From: Streptomyces iconiensis
GTDB lineage: Bacteria > Actinomycetota > Actinomycetes > Streptomycetales > Streptomycetaceae
Assembly (NCBI RefSeq): GCF_028657195.3
Contig: NZ_JANCPR020000024.1
Location: 62,001-126,000, forward strand
DNA: 64,000 bases
Direction: 5' to 3'
Below the pieces are notes generated by a model that ran no database searches, had not been told where the DNA came from, and worked only from the letters and a program-made list of their open reading frames with translations. The position numbers and the translations under genes are program-made. This document shows, piece by piece, positions 11,038 through 19,590 of this stretch (positions are counted from its first letter, which is position 1; the number at the start of each line of letters is the position of its first letter).

Positions 11038-12285
11038 GTGGGGCCGGAGACGGGGCAGGGCGCCGGTAGTGGCCGGCGGACAGGGGTGCGCCGGCTGTAC
11101 GGGGCGACGGCGGCGGCCGTGCTGGTCGCACTCTGCGTGGGCGTGGCGGGTTGCGCGCTCGTCGCGGACGACGGCAAAGCGCCCGACGACGCCATCACGG
11201 TCACACCGGACGACCGCAGCCGGGGCGTACCCGCTGACGCTCCCGTGGAGGTGTCCGTACCGGAGGGACATCTGGAGAGCGTCCGCATGGTCCGCAGGGG
11301 CACGGGCCCGAACGGGACCGTCGCCGGGGAGTTCGCGCCCGACAGGCGCAGTTGGCGGCCCCTCCCGGCGGGTGAGGAGGGCGCGGACGTCCTGGAGCTG
11401 GCGAGCCAGTACACCGTGGACGCCGTCGCCGTGGACGCGACCGGGCGCCGCGTCGCGCGGCACACCACCTTCACGACGAAGGTGCCACCGCACCGCTTCA
11501 CCGGCTTCTTCCGCCCCGAGCACCGCCAGACCGTCGGCACCGCCATGATCGTGTCCCTCGTCTTCAACCGGCCGATCACCGACCGCGCGGCGGTTGAGCG
11601 GGCCGTGAGCGTCACGGCCGAGCCCCATGTACCCGTCGCCGCGCACTGGTTCGGCCGCTCCCGGCTCGACTTCCGGCCGCAGACCTACTGGAAGCCCGGT
11701 ACCCGCGTCACGCTCGATCTGCGCCTGCGCGACGTACGGGGAGCGCGGGGCGTCTATGGGACGCAGCGCAAGAAGGTCTGGTTCACCATCGGCCGCGACC
11801 AGCGCAGCGTCGTCGACGTACGCAGGCACCGCCTGACCGTCCAGCGTGCCGGGGCGGTGACGTCCCGGGTGCCCGTCACGGCCGGCACCCGCGAGAACCC
11901 GACGTACAACGGCCGGATGGTCATCAGCGAGAAGTACCGGGTGACGCGGATGGACGGCGGAACCGTGGGCTTCGGCGGCGAGTACGACATCGACGACGTG
12001 CCGCACGCGATGCGGCTGACCACCAGTGGCACCTTCCTGCACGGCAACTACTGGGCGAAGCCGGGCATCTTCGGCGCCAAGAACACCAGTCACGGCTGCA
12101 TCGGCCTGGAGGACGAGCGGGGCGGCGGGGCACGCTCACCCGCCGGCCTCTTCTTCCGGCACTCCCTCGTCGGCGACCTGGTGACCGTGCAGGGCACCAA
12201 GGAGCGGACGGTGGCACCCGACAACGGGCTCGGTGGCTGGAACATGCCGTGGAACGAGTGGACGGCGGGCTCGGCGCTCAGCTGA
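11038..12285 (+). CDS. Lipoprotein L,D-transpeptidase (Ig-like + YkuD)
   Basis: Starting at the GTG at 11038 gives a 415-aa protein with a clean lipoprotein signal: an RR-containing n-region, a hydrophobic core and lipobox VAGC. The mature part has an Ig-like domain (about 80-230, TTKVPPHRFTGFFRPE) followed by the YkuD catalytic domain with HGNYW and SHGCIGL, holding the catalytic His and Cys. Such enzymes form 3-3 cross-links in peptidoglycan using meso-diaminopimelate. The frame is open back to 10933, but that extension is Arg/Gly-rich and has no signal character. It is a close paralogue of the next gene and shares its order of blocks throughout. Confidence 0.88.
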   Translation: MGPETGQGAGSGRRTGVRRLYGATAAAVLVALCVGVAGCALVADDGKAPDDAITVTPDDRSRGVPADAPVEVSVPEGHLESVRMVRRGTGPNGTVAGEFAPDRRSWRPLPAGEEGADVLELASQYTVDAVAVDATGRRVARHTTFTTKVPPHRFTGFFRPEHRQTVGTAMIVSLVFNRPITDRAAVERAVSVTAEPHVPVAAHWFGRSRLDFRPQTYWKPGTRVTLDLRLRDVRGARGVYGTQRKKVWFTIGRDQRSVVDVRRHRLTVQRAGAVTSRVPVTAGTRENPTYNGRMVISEKYRVTRMDGGTVGFGGEYDIDDVPHAMRLTTSGTFLHGNYWAKPGIFGAKNTSHGCIGLEDERGGGARSPAGLFFRHSLVGDLVTVQGTKERTVAPDNGLGGWNMPWNEWTAGSALS

Positions 12286-12724
12286 CCAACGGGCGCCCCG
12301 CCCCGCACCCGGCCACCCGCCGGGCGCCTCCGACGCCGCGAGCCGGTCTCCCCGATCCCGCCTCCGCTGTCCCTTCACGGGCTCCCGGAGCGCCGGCCAG
12401 GTGACCCGCACGGACGTTTGCGCGTGCGGCGGAGTCCTGTGCTGACACGGCCCGTTGGGTGCCCTGCCCCGCGCCCCGTCTTCACCGCTTGCGCCCGTTC
12501 TTCCGCGGCTTCCGACCCTTCCTTACGGTCTGCGTGACCCCGTCCCCACCTGCCCTCCGACCTCCTTGTCGCCTCCGCGAAACTGCGACCGAACGGTGAC
12601 ACGTGGGGCGAGTTCGGTGTCAGCGGGGTGTGGTTATCTAACAGGGCATACGCGCGTCACAGCGCGTTCGGGGGCGCACACGGGTGCGCGTGCTGTGTGA
12701 GGGGACGTCGGAGATGGGGCCGTC
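12286..12724. other. Intergenic region, 439 bp
   Basis: No supportable gene. It holds a weak GGCGCCC/GGGCGCC inverted repeat at 12292-12328 after the first transpeptidase. A 7-bp inverted repeat ACCGAAC/GTTCGGT (12588-12594 and 12612-12618) lies upstream of the second. The stretch around 12630-12650 is locally AT-richer (GGTTATCTAACAGGG) and is the likeliest promoter position for the second transpeptidase. Confidence 0.4.
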
Positions 12725-14008
12725 TTGGATCTGAAGACCATGGCCAGGGACAAGCTCAGGATCGAGTCATTCCGGGGGGACAGCCGCGCCCAGCTCATAG
12801 GCGGCTCGGCGGCGGGCCTGGTGGTTCTGCTGGTCGTCATGCTGCTGGTTCTGGCCACGTGCGGCGGCAGCGGGAGTTCGGGCGCCGAGGCGAACGGCAA
12901 GGGCGGCTCTGGCGGTTCGGGCAAGGAGGCGTCCGAGGCCGTCGTGGAGATAGCCCCCAAGGACGGCGCCGACGAGGTCGCCACCTCAGGGGCGCTGCGT
13001 GTCTCCGCGGGCAAGGGCAAGCTGACCGAGGTCACGGTCAAGGAGGGCAAGGGCGGCGACGGGGAAGAGGTCGAGGGGAAGATCGCCCCTGACGGCGCCT
13101 CCTGGAAGCCCGCAACGCACCTGGCCACCGGCACGAAGTACACGGTGAACGCCATAGCCGAGGACTCCGAGGGGCGGGAGTCGGCGAAGCACGCCACGTT
13201 CACCACGATCGTTCCCAAGGACACCTTCGTCGGGTACTTCACCCCGGAGAACGGCGACACGGTCGGCGCCGGTATGCCGGTCTCGGTCAACTTCAACCGG
13301 CCGATCGCCCACCGCGAGACCGTCGAGAAGGCGATATCCGTCACCGCGGAGCCGAAGGCCGAGATCGAGGGCCACTGGTTCGGTGACCGCCGTCTCGACT
13401 TCCGCCCGGAGGACTACTGGAAGTCCGGAACCAAGGTCACCCTGGACCTGAACCTCAACGGCGTCGAGGGCTCCAACGGTGTCTACGGCAAGCAGCGCAA
13501 GACCGTGAAGTTCACCGTGGGGCGCCAGCAGGTCAGCGTCGTGGACGCGAAGAAGAAGACCATGACCGTGACCAGGGACGGCAAGAAGATCAAGACCATC
13601 CCCATCACGTCGGGCAGCCCGCAGAACCCCACGTACAACGGCAAGATGGTGATCAGCGAGAAGTACAAGGTGACGCGGATGAACGGCGACACCGTGGGCT
13701 TCGGCGGCGAGTACGACATCAAGGACGTGCCGCACGCGATGCGGCTGAGCACCTCGGGCACCTTCATCCACGGCAACTACTGGACGCCGCAGCCCCAGTT
13801 CGGGGAGGTCAACGCCAGCCACGGCTGTGTGGGGCTCTTCGACAGAAGGGGCGGCGGCGACGGCGGGACGCCCGGAGCGTGGTTCTTCAAGAACTCCATG
13901 GTCGGAGACGTCGTCGAGGTCAAGAACTCCAACGACGCCACGATCAAGCCCGACAACGGCCTCAACGCCTGGAACATGGACTGGGAGGAGTGGACGGCCC
14001 CGCAGTAA
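12725..14008 (+). CDS. L,D-transpeptidase (Ig-like + YkuD), paralogue of upstream gene
   Basis: A 427-aa protein with one N-terminal hydrophobic segment (LVVLLVVMLLVLATC). This is either a membrane anchor or a lipoprotein signal with an imperfect lipobox (Thr before Cys). A Ser/Gly linker leads to an Ig-like domain (about 80-250, TTIVPKDTFVGYFTPENGD) and a YkuD domain with HGNYW and SHGCVGL, containing catalytic His and Cys. An in-frame stop (GTG TGA at 12695-12700) limits the upstream start; a TTG at 12725 and an ATG at 12740 are both possible. It is a cell-wall 3-3 cross-linking enzyme by family. The tandem pair arose by duplication and differs mainly in the anchor region. Confidence 0.9.
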   Translation: MDLKTMARDKLRIESFRGDSRAQLIGGSAAGLVVLLVVMLLVLATCGGSGSSGAEANGKGGSGGSGKEASEAVVEIAPKDGADEVATSGALRVSAGKGKLTEVTVKEGKGGDGEEVEGKIAPDGASWKPATHLATGTKYTVNAIAEDSEGRESAKHATFTTIVPKDTFVGYFTPENGDTVGAGMPVSVNFNRPIAHRETVEKAISVTAEPKAEIEGHWFGDRRLDFRPEDYWKSGTKVTLDLNLNGVEGSNGVYGKQRKTVKFTVGRQQVSVVDAKKKTMTVTRDGKKIKTIPITSGSPQNPTYNGKMVISEKYKVTRMNGDTVGFGGEYDIKDVPHAMRLSTSGTFIHGNYWTPQPQFGEVNASHGCVGLFDRRGGGDGGTPGAWFFKNSMVGDVVEVKNSNDATIKPDNGLNAWNMDWEEWTAPQ

Positions 14009-14027
14009 CGGCCGTTAACCTTCCCCC

Positions 14028-14834
14028 ATGACCGCTAAAACGGAGCACAGGGACCACAGCGAGCACCCGGCGGCACGCCTTGAGGTCGAGGACGGAGTCG
14101 GCACCATCCGCCTCGACCGCCCGCCGATGAACGCGCTCGACGTCGCCATGCAGGATCTGCTGCGCGACCTGGCGGGCGAGGCGACCCGGCGCGAGGACGT
14201 ACGTGCCGTGGTGATCTACGGCGGCGAGAAGGTGTTCGCCGCCGGTGCCGACATCAAGGAGATGCGGGAGATGGACCACGCCGCCATGGTGGTCCGCTCC
14301 CGTGGCCTCCAGGAGGCTTTCACCGCGGTGGCCCGTATCCCCAAGCCCGTTGTCGCCGCGGTCACCGGCTACGCGCTGGGCGGCGGCTGCGAGTTGGCGC
14401 TGTGCGCCGACATCCGGATCGCGGGAGAGCGCGCCAAGCTCGGCCAGCCCGAGATCCTCCTCGGGCTGATCCCCGGCGCCGGCGGCACCCAGCGGCTGTC
14501 GCGCCTGGTGGGCCCGGCCAAGGCCAAGGACCTGATCTTCACGGGGCGCCAGGTGAGGGCGGCCGAGGCGCACGAGATCGGCCTGGTCGACCGCGTGGTG
14601 CCGGACGCCGAGGTGTACGAGCAGGCCGCGGCGTGGGCGGCGCAGCTCGCGCGGGGGCCCGCGCTGGCGCTGCGCGCGGCGAAGGAGTCGATCGATTTCG
14701 GTCTGGAGACGGACATCGAAACCGGTCTCGCGATCGAGCGGAACTGGTTCGCGGGCCTGTTCGCGACCGAGGACCGGGAGACCGGCATGCGCAGCTTTGT
14801 GGAGGAAGGTCCGGGCAAGGCGACGTTCCGCTAG
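14028..14834 (+). CDS. Enoyl-CoA hydratase/isomerase family protein
   Basis: A 268-aa crotonase-fold protein. The oxyanion-hole segments AAGADIKEM and GYALGGGCELALCADIRIA are intact. The position of the catalytic Glu is filled in LGQPEILLGLIPGAGGTQRL, so hydratase activity on 2-enoyl-CoA is likely. The length is standard. It lies 20 bp after the L,D-transpeptidase on the same strand but has no functional link to it. Probable role: fatty-acid or amino-acid beta-oxidation. Confidence 0.92.
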   Translation: MTAKTEHRDHSEHPAARLEVEDGVGTIRLDRPPMNALDVAMQDLLRDLAGEATRREDVRAVVIYGGEKVFAAGADIKEMREMDHAAMVVRSRGLQEAFTAVARIPKPVVAAVTGYALGGGCELALCADIRIAGERAKLGQPEILLGLIPGAGGTQRLSRLVGPAKAKDLIFTGRQVRAAEAHEIGLVDRVVPDAEVYEQAAAWAAQLARGPALALRAAKESIDFGLETDIETGLAIERNWFAGLFATEDRETGMRSFVEEGPGKATFR

Positions 14835-15168
14835 CGCGTCCGCGCGGGCCCCGCGCATGTGGCACGCGGCCCCGCCGTCAACGCGGCGGTTGGCCAACTG
14901 ACCTTACGGGTGGGGTGGTTGGGGGTGGCGCGTCACGCTCCGCCCCCGCGCCCCACCTTGTGGGGGACTTGGCTTCCGTTGCGCCCCTCCTTGATTCGGG
15001 CTCGCTTGTGGCGCCTTGTGATCACTTGCGTACGCGAGGTCATGCCAGGTCAGCCGCCGCACGCGCCCTTGCGTCGCACGCCGTGACGTGTCCCGCGGTC
15101 CGGCGGAGGGGGTTCTTCCGGCTATCCGGAAACCCCTGAACCGTCCCCAGGGCCTCTCACCTGCCGCC
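14835..15168. other. Intergenic region, 334 bp
   Basis: No gene is supportable here. It starts with a terminator-like hairpin (14842-14856). The middle is unusually T-rich on the + strand (14900-15050, repeated GCGCCCC/CTTGTG words) but encodes nothing recognisable in six frames. Confidence 0.4.
14842..14856 (+). terminator. Hairpin after enoyl-CoA hydratase gene
   Basis: GCGCGG (14842-14847) pairs with CCGCGC (14851-14856) across a 3-nt loop, 8 bp after the stop codon. It is a short but very GC-rich stem without a U-tract. Confidence 0.45.
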
Positions 15169-15669
15169 ATGATGGTGGCCATGGCGGGTCAGGGAGATGT
15201 GGCGAGCGTGACCGAGCGGGTTCCGGACGACCCGGACGAGACGGCGGGGAGTGAACCCGCGGGCACGGTCCTCGACAGAGTGGGCGATCCGACCGTACGG
15301 GAGGTTCCGCTGCCCAATCTGCCGGAGTCCGCACGCCTGGCACGCCGGCTCACCCAGTTCGTGCTGCGGCAGCGCTGGGCGCTCTCGCCCCAACTGACCG
15401 AGTACGCCGTGCTGTTGGTCTCCGAACTGGTCGGCAACGCCGTACGCCACACCGGAGCCCACACCTTCGGCCTGCGGATGCTGCGCCGCACCAGCTGGAT
15501 CCGTATCGAGGTCCGTGACCCCTCGCGTGGCCTGCCCTGTCTGCTGCCCGTGGCCGAACTGGACACCAGCGGCCGGGGCCTCTTCCTGGTCGACACCCTC
15601 TCCGACCGCTGGGGCGTCGATCTGCTGCCGCGCGGCAAGACGACCTGGTTCGAGATGCGCGCGGAGTAG
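15169..15669 (+). CDS. Anti-sigma-factor-like ATP-binding protein (HATPase_c_2)
   Basis: From the ATG at 15169 this is a 166-aa GHKL-fold ATPase of the RsbW/SpoIIAB type. The N box LLVSELVGNAVRHTG (near 85), a G1-like VRDPSRGLP and the G2 loop GRGLFLVDTLSDRWG are all present. Streptomycetes carry dozens of such single-domain kinases, most of unknown partner, acting on anti-sigma antagonists or sigma factors. The frame opens at 15088, but that extension has no conserved content. ATGs at 15169, 15172 and 15181 compete. No antagonist or sigma gene is adjacent. Confidence 0.82.
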   Translation: MMVAMAGQGDVASVTERVPDDPDETAGSEPAGTVLDRVGDPTVREVPLPNLPESARLARRLTQFVLRQRWALSPQLTEYAVLLVSELVGNAVRHTGAHTFGLRMLRRTSWIRIEVRDPSRGLPCLLPVAELDTSGRGLFLVDTLSDRWGVDLLPRGKTTWFEMRAE

Positions 15670-15785
15670 AGGCAGGCGCAGCAGAGGCGGTCCGTCCTCC
15701 CGGGGCAGCCGCCGGCCGTCCCCCGTGAGCGTGATCCGGGAGGGCCCCGCCTTCACGGCGCGCGGCGCTGCGTACGCTCGGGAAC

Positions 15786-16433
15786 ATGACACTCGGCACA
15801 GCCCTGTGGTCCTTCGCGCTGGTCGTGGGGCTGCTCACCGTCACGCCCGGACTGGACACCGCGATCATCCTGCGTACGGCGGCCGTCGGGCACCGCCGGC
15901 GTGCGTGGGGCGTGGTCACCGGAATCCAGTCGGGAACCCTGACCTGGGGCGCGCTCACCTCGGCCGGTATCACCGCCGTGCTGACGGCCTCGCAACTCGC
16001 CTACGACGTACTGCGCTGGGCCGGCGCCGCCTATCTGCTGTGGATGGGCGCGCGCATGCTGGTCGGCACGTTCCGGCGGAGGCGCGGGGGAGCGGAAGGG
16101 GAGGGCGCGGCGTCCGAGTCCGGGCCGGCGGCCGACGGATGGTGCGCGGGATGGCGGCAGGGCGCGCTCACCAACCTCCTCAACCCCAAGATCGGTGTCT
16201 TCTACGTCGCCGTACTCCCGCAGTTCATCCCCGAGAACGCCCCGCACTTCGCGACGGGACTCCTTCTGACGGTCGTCCATCTCCTGCTGGGCGCCCTGTG
16301 GTCCGTCCTTCTCGTCGCCTGCGCCAAGGCCGTGAGCGGCTGGCTGCGCCGCCCCTCGGCCAAGCGGCTCCTCGACCGCGTCACCGGAACGGCCATCGTC
16401 GGCTTCGGTATGCACCTCGCGGTGAGCAAGTGA
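15786..16433 (+). CDS. LysE-family amino-acid/metabolite exporter
   Basis: A 215-aa inner-membrane protein with about six hydrophobic helices. The N-terminal motif FALVVGLLTVTPGLDTAIILR is the LysE/RhtB signature. A short Arg/Gly/Glu-rich cytoplasmic loop occurs at about 95-115, before the GALTNLLNPKIGVFY segment that is diagnostic of RhtB-like proteins. It should export an amino acid or related metabolite; the specific substrate is not readable. It is monocistronic, and a start further upstream is not needed. Confidence 0.9.
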   Translation: MTLGTALWSFALVVGLLTVTPGLDTAIILRTAAVGHRRRAWGVVTGIQSGTLTWGALTSAGITAVLTASQLAYDVLRWAGAAYLLWMGARMLVGTFRRRRGGAEGEGAASESGPAADGWCAGWRQGALTNLLNPKIGVFYVAVLPQFIPENAPHFATGLLLTVVHLLLGALWSVLLVACAKAVSGWLRRPSAKRLLDRVTGTAIVGFGMHLAVSK

Positions 16434-16556
16434 GCACGTGGACAGGGGAATGCGGGATCGCGGGGGCGGGTCCCTACGGGCGGACCGCGGGGTTCCGTAC
16501 GGTTGTGCGCGCCCGCGTCTTGGGCCGGGCGGGCGGATGCCCGTATAACCGGCTGT

Positions 16557-17303
16557 ATGAGACTGGATGTGCTGGGCGGATGCGGGGCGTGGCCGACGGC
16601 GCGGCAGGGGTGTTCGGGCTACGTCGTGGACAGCGGCGGGTTCCGCCTGCTGATCGACCCCGGATACGCGACGCTGCCGCGCCTGTGGGAGCGCGAGGGC
16701 GGCGTGGACGGGATCGACGCCGTACTGGTCAGCCACGGCCACCCCGACCACTGCGCCGACCTCAATCCGCTGCTGCGTGCCCGTGATCTGAGCGACGAGC
16801 CGCCCGAGGCGCTGGGCGTGTACGCGCCGGTCGGCGCCGTCGACGCGGTGCTCGCGCTCGACAAGCCCGGCATGCTGGCCGACGCGTACGACCTGCACGA
16901 GTTCGGTCCTGGCCAGCGCTTCGAGATCGGCCCTTTCCGCGTGGACACCTGGCTGCTGCCGCACTTCGTGCCCAACGCGGGGGTACGGCTGAGCGCGGAA
17001 GGCGCCGTTCTCGCCTATACGGGCGACACAGGACCCAGCGAGGACGTTCCCCGCCTGGCCCGGGAAGCGGACGTGCTGCTCTCCGAGGCGACGTACCCGT
17101 ACGAAGTGCCGCGCGCCGACGCGGACTTCCTGCTCACGGCGCATCTCGCGGGCGGGTACGCCACCCGCGCGGGTGCGGGGCATCTGGTGCTCACGCATCT
17201 GTGGCCTGGCACCGACCGGGACGTCGCGCTGGAGGCGGGCGCTGCCTCGTTCGGGGGCACGCTGAGCGTCGCGGAGCCGGGGCTCGTGGTGCCGGCGGGC
17301 TGA
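16557..17303 (+). CDS. MBL-fold metallo-hydrolase
   Basis: A 248-aa metallo-beta-lactamase-fold protein. The metal-binding motif SHGHPDHCADL (HxHxDH) lies near residue 60. Further ligands lie in LLPHFVPNAG, YTGDTGPS and the C-terminal HLVLTHLWPG. The layout is that of the RNase Z/phosphodiesterase-like branch of small cytosolic hydrolases. The ATG at 16557 was chosen because MRLDVLGGCGAWP is the normal beginning of this subfamily; the frame opens 18 codons earlier without conserved residues. The substrate is unknown. Confidence 0.88.
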   Translation: MRLDVLGGCGAWPTARQGCSGYVVDSGGFRLLIDPGYATLPRLWEREGGVDGIDAVLVSHGHPDHCADLNPLLRARDLSDEPPEALGVYAPVGAVDAVLALDKPGMLADAYDLHEFGPGQRFEIGPFRVDTWLLPHFVPNAGVRLSAEGAVLAYTGDTGPSEDVPRLAREADVLLSEATYPYEVPRADADFLLTAHLAGGYATRAGAGHLVLTHLWPGTDRDVALEAGAASFGGTLSVAEPGLVVPAG

Positions 17304-17613
17304 CTGAGGGGGGCGTCCAGCAGGCGCAGCCCGGCCGTCACGGGTCCCGGGCACCGCGGTGTCGACAGTCCGGGCCCGTCTCCCATGGCTGCCGGCGCCA
17401 CGGTCGGCGGGGGGCTTCACGTCTGGCTCGGCGCGGAGCTGGGGGAGGCGTGAAGTGCGGGGCGTGCGTGGTGCTTCGGGGCGAGCTTGCCGCCGCGGGC
17501 ACGGCAGGTGCTTGCGGCGGGCACCTCGAAGGTCGGACGGCCGAGCTGTTCGACGGCGGTGGCCGGTTCGGCGAACGGAGCATGTGAGCGGCCCCGTCGG
17601 GCCGGCTGCTGGT
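17304..17613. other. Intergenic region between convergent genes, 310 bp
   Basis: I see no gene. Open frames on both strands lack any family resemblance or ribosome site. The only structure noted is the hairpin at 17589-17604. Confidence 0.4.
17589..17604 (-). terminator. Hairpin downstream of glycosyltransferase
   Basis: CGGCCC (17589-17594) pairs with GGGCCG (17599-17604) across a 4-nt loop, 9 bp past the minus-strand stop codon of the glycosyltransferase. Confidence 0.45.
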
Positions 17614-19080
17614 TCAGCCGAGGCCGACTTCGACGCCGCCGCGGGTGCCCCACCGGTTGACGCGGTGGCAGGTGGCCATGGCGTACAGATACATGGGGCG
17701 CAGCAGGAGCGCGCGCCAAGCCGTGGCCACGGGGGCGAGCGTGAAGAGCATCAGGGCCTGGCGCAAGGTCATGTCGCTGCGGCGGACGGTGAACAGGCGC
17801 AGGGCCATGAGGTAGCTCATGGCCGTGCCGATGACGGTGCCGGCGACGGCGAGGGCGCCGAGGTGGCAGCGTAGTCCGGCGTCTGTCACCAGCACGACGG
17901 GGATGGCGATGCCCAGGACGAGATGGACGTACTCGGCGACGGTGGCCCAGAAGACGATGCCGTTGGCCGGCATGTAGCGCAGCCACCACAGGTGACGAAC
18001 GGTGGTGCCGCGCATCCAGCGCAGCTGCTGGGCCAGGTAGTGGCGCCACCGCTCGGGGGCGAGGGTGAAGACGAGTGACGAGGGCTGATGAACGGTGTCG
18101 CCGGCGAGCAGTCCGTAGAAGGTGAGCATCGAGTCGTCGTTCATCTGCATGGGTCGGCCGCGGAAGGTCTCGTGCTCGTAGACCCCGGCGGCGTCGCGGA
18201 CGATGTGGGCACGGTAGAAGGCGAGCGTCCCGGAGTTGATGGTCACTCGGCCGAGGACGGACTGGGCGCTGCGCAGCCCGCGGGTGAAGGGCAGGTAGAG
18301 CAGGTTGGTCAGCCGGGTGAGGGCGTTGGCATCGTGGTTGAGGACGACGACCTGACCGGCGACGGAGGTGACCTTCGGGTCGCTGAAGGGCTTGAGCCCC
18401 TCGGCGACGGCATCGGGGTCGAGGATCGAGTCGCTGTCGAGGGTGACGAAGACATCCGCGTCGTCGTGTGCGAGGACGTGCATCTGGGCGTAGCGCTTGC
18501 CGCGGTTGGGGGTGCGGTCCCAGGTGGCCTCGACGCCGTGGTCCGCGGCCCGGTCGAAGAGTTCGGCGCGAATGGCGTCGTACGTCATGGCCGTGCCGTC
18601 GCCGTGGACGGAGCCGTCGTCGACGACCCGGATCCGGTCGACCGGCCGCGACTGGGCGAGCACCGACTGCAGACAGGCGCGCAGGGCGTCCGGGGCCTCG
18701 TTGTAGACGGGGATCTGCACGGTGACCTTCAGCGCGTCGAGTTCGGCCTGCGCCTGAGGGGACGCGGTGCGGGGCCGCTCCAGCCAGGACACCGGGACCC
18801 ACCACAGCAGCAGGAACGACGCCAGCCACGGCAGAGCCATGCTTCCTGTGTCCCCGCCCGTCAGGGAACCGATCACGCTGATGGCGTGGGCGATGCCCCA
18901 GGCGAGAAACGCGGTCAGCGGAAACGCGCCCAGCAGCACGAGCCCACGGGGGGAGGCGCACCATGCGCGAGGAAGGCTGAACGTTCCGGACAGCCTGGCC
19001 GCCGGACGGCTGTCTTCCGGGGTGGAGACCACGCTGTCCGCCGCACGCGCGAAGAGCCCTCGGTGGGCATCTGCCGTCAT
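17614..19080 (-). CDS. Processive family-2 glycosyltransferase (hyaluronan/chitin-synthase-like)
   Basis: A 488-aa membrane GT2. Two N-terminal helices (about 48-70 and 80-100) precede the catalytic domain with VTVQIPVYNEA, VVDDGS, the DxD motif TLDSDS, the acceptor-side NDDSMLTF, and QQLRWMRG, the QxxRW of processive synthases. Several C-terminal helices follow. This set belongs to enzymes that polymerise and extrude a polysaccharide (HAS, NodC, chitin synthase). The ATG at 19080 overlaps the stop of a 53-aa membrane-peptide gene by 4 bp (ATGA), so the two are coupled. The frame is open further upstream but would swallow that gene. The polymer is unknown. Confidence 0.87.
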   Translation of the reverse strand: MTADAHRGLFARAADSVVSTPEDSRPAARLSGTFSLPRAWCASPRGLVLLGAFPLTAFLAWGIAHAISVIGSLTGGDTGSMALPWLASFLLLWWVPVSWLERPRTASPQAQAELDALKVTVQIPVYNEAPDALRACLQSVLAQSRPVDRIRVVDDGSVHGDGTAMTYDAIRAELFDRAADHGVEATWDRTPNRGKRYAQMHVLAHDDADVFVTLDSDSILDPDAVAEGLKPFSDPKVTSVAGQVVVLNHDANALTRLTNLLYLPFTRGLRSAQSVLGRVTINSGTLAFYRAHIVRDAAGVYEHETFRGRPMQMNDDSMLTFYGLLAGDTVHQPSSLVFTLAPERWRHYLAQQLRWMRGTTVRHLWWLRYMPANGIVFWATVAEYVHLVLGIAIPVVLVTDAGLRCHLGALAVAGTVIGTAMSYLMALRLFTVRRSDMTLRQALMLFTLAPVATAWRALLLRPMYLYAMATCHRVNRWGTRGGVEVGLG

Positions 19081-19238
19081 CGTGCGCCCGGCCCCATGCC
19101 GCGCCGGAACCACAGCCGCACCGCGAGGGCGCCCATCAGCACGGCGGCGACGCCGGCGACGACGAGCCACATCTGCCCCGCGGCCAGGCCGGTGGCGGCC
19201 AGCATGCCGCCGGGGCCCGTGATCGATCCGTATGGCAT
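19077..19238 (-). CDS. Small membrane protein (53 aa) coupled to glycosyltransferase
   Basis: The ATG at 19238 has a GAAGGGTG-type ribosome site upstream and the gene ends in an ATGA overlap with the glycosyltransferase start. The product has a short Gly-rich N-terminus, the pentapeptide LAATG near residue 13, one hydrophobic helix (WLVVAGVAAVLMGALAV) and a terminal basic patch RLWFRRG. The LAxTG-helix-Arg order looks like a class E sortase sorting signal, but there is no room for a separate signal peptide. It may simply be a one-helix subunit of the synthase. I recognise no named family. Confidence 0.65.
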   Translation of the reverse strand: MPYGSITGPGGMLAATGLAAGQMWLVVAGVAAVLMGALAVRLWFRRGMGPGAR

Positions 19239-19321
19239 GGCAAGAGGCACCCTTCTCACGGAGACGCATGACTTCGACAGTGACCGGAAGCCGCTGGGTG
19301 AACGCGGGTTCGTCAACGGAC

Positions 19322-19351
19322 ATATCCGCGACCACCGGATCGTGTGATCAA
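19322..19351 (-). promoter_or_regulatory. Candidate promoter for small-protein/glycosyltransferase operon
   Basis: Read on the minus strand, TTGATC (19351-19346) is followed 18 bp later by GGATAT (19327-19322). This resembles a housekeeping -35/-10 pair about 85 bp before the 53-aa gene. Confidence 0.35.
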
Positions 19352-19373
19352 AAAAGATACGTATCCGGTTGGT
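19331..19373. repeat. Inverted repeat ACCACCGGAT / ATCCGGTTGGT
   Basis: The arms at 19331-19340 and 19363-19373 match with one inserted T. They enclose a 22-bp AT-rich centre containing a run of six A and overlap the candidate promoter. This could be an operator. Confidence 0.45.
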
Positions 19374-19590
19374 CGGACTCCAGCGACGCTCCCGAAGCCT
19401 CTCCGGACGACGAGGTGCGACCCTCCCGACGGACTCGGCTCCGTCCGTCGCTCCCAGCCCGGACGGATCGGTAACCGGACGGATCGGTGCGGGCGTCCCG
19501 CACCTGTGCCGGGCGTTGGAGCCGGTACCTCGCTCGTAGTGGTGAGGGAGCACAGGTCGGCGGCGGGGCGAGGGGCGGTGGGGCCGCGGG

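Larger units (their letters stand above)
19239..19590. other. Upstream region of glycosyltransferase operon, 352 bp
   Basis: Contains a locally AT-rich island (19345-19365) with a candidate minus-strand promoter and an inverted repeat, both listed separately. The part from 19380 to 19590 shows no gene and no clear structure. Confidence 0.4.

Noticed and set aside
17338..17587. Open frames of about 80-130 aa on both strands between the MBL hydrolase and glycosyltransferase genes
   Set aside because: No ribosome site, no family resemblance, Arg/Pro-rich composition typical of GC-rich noncoding sequence.
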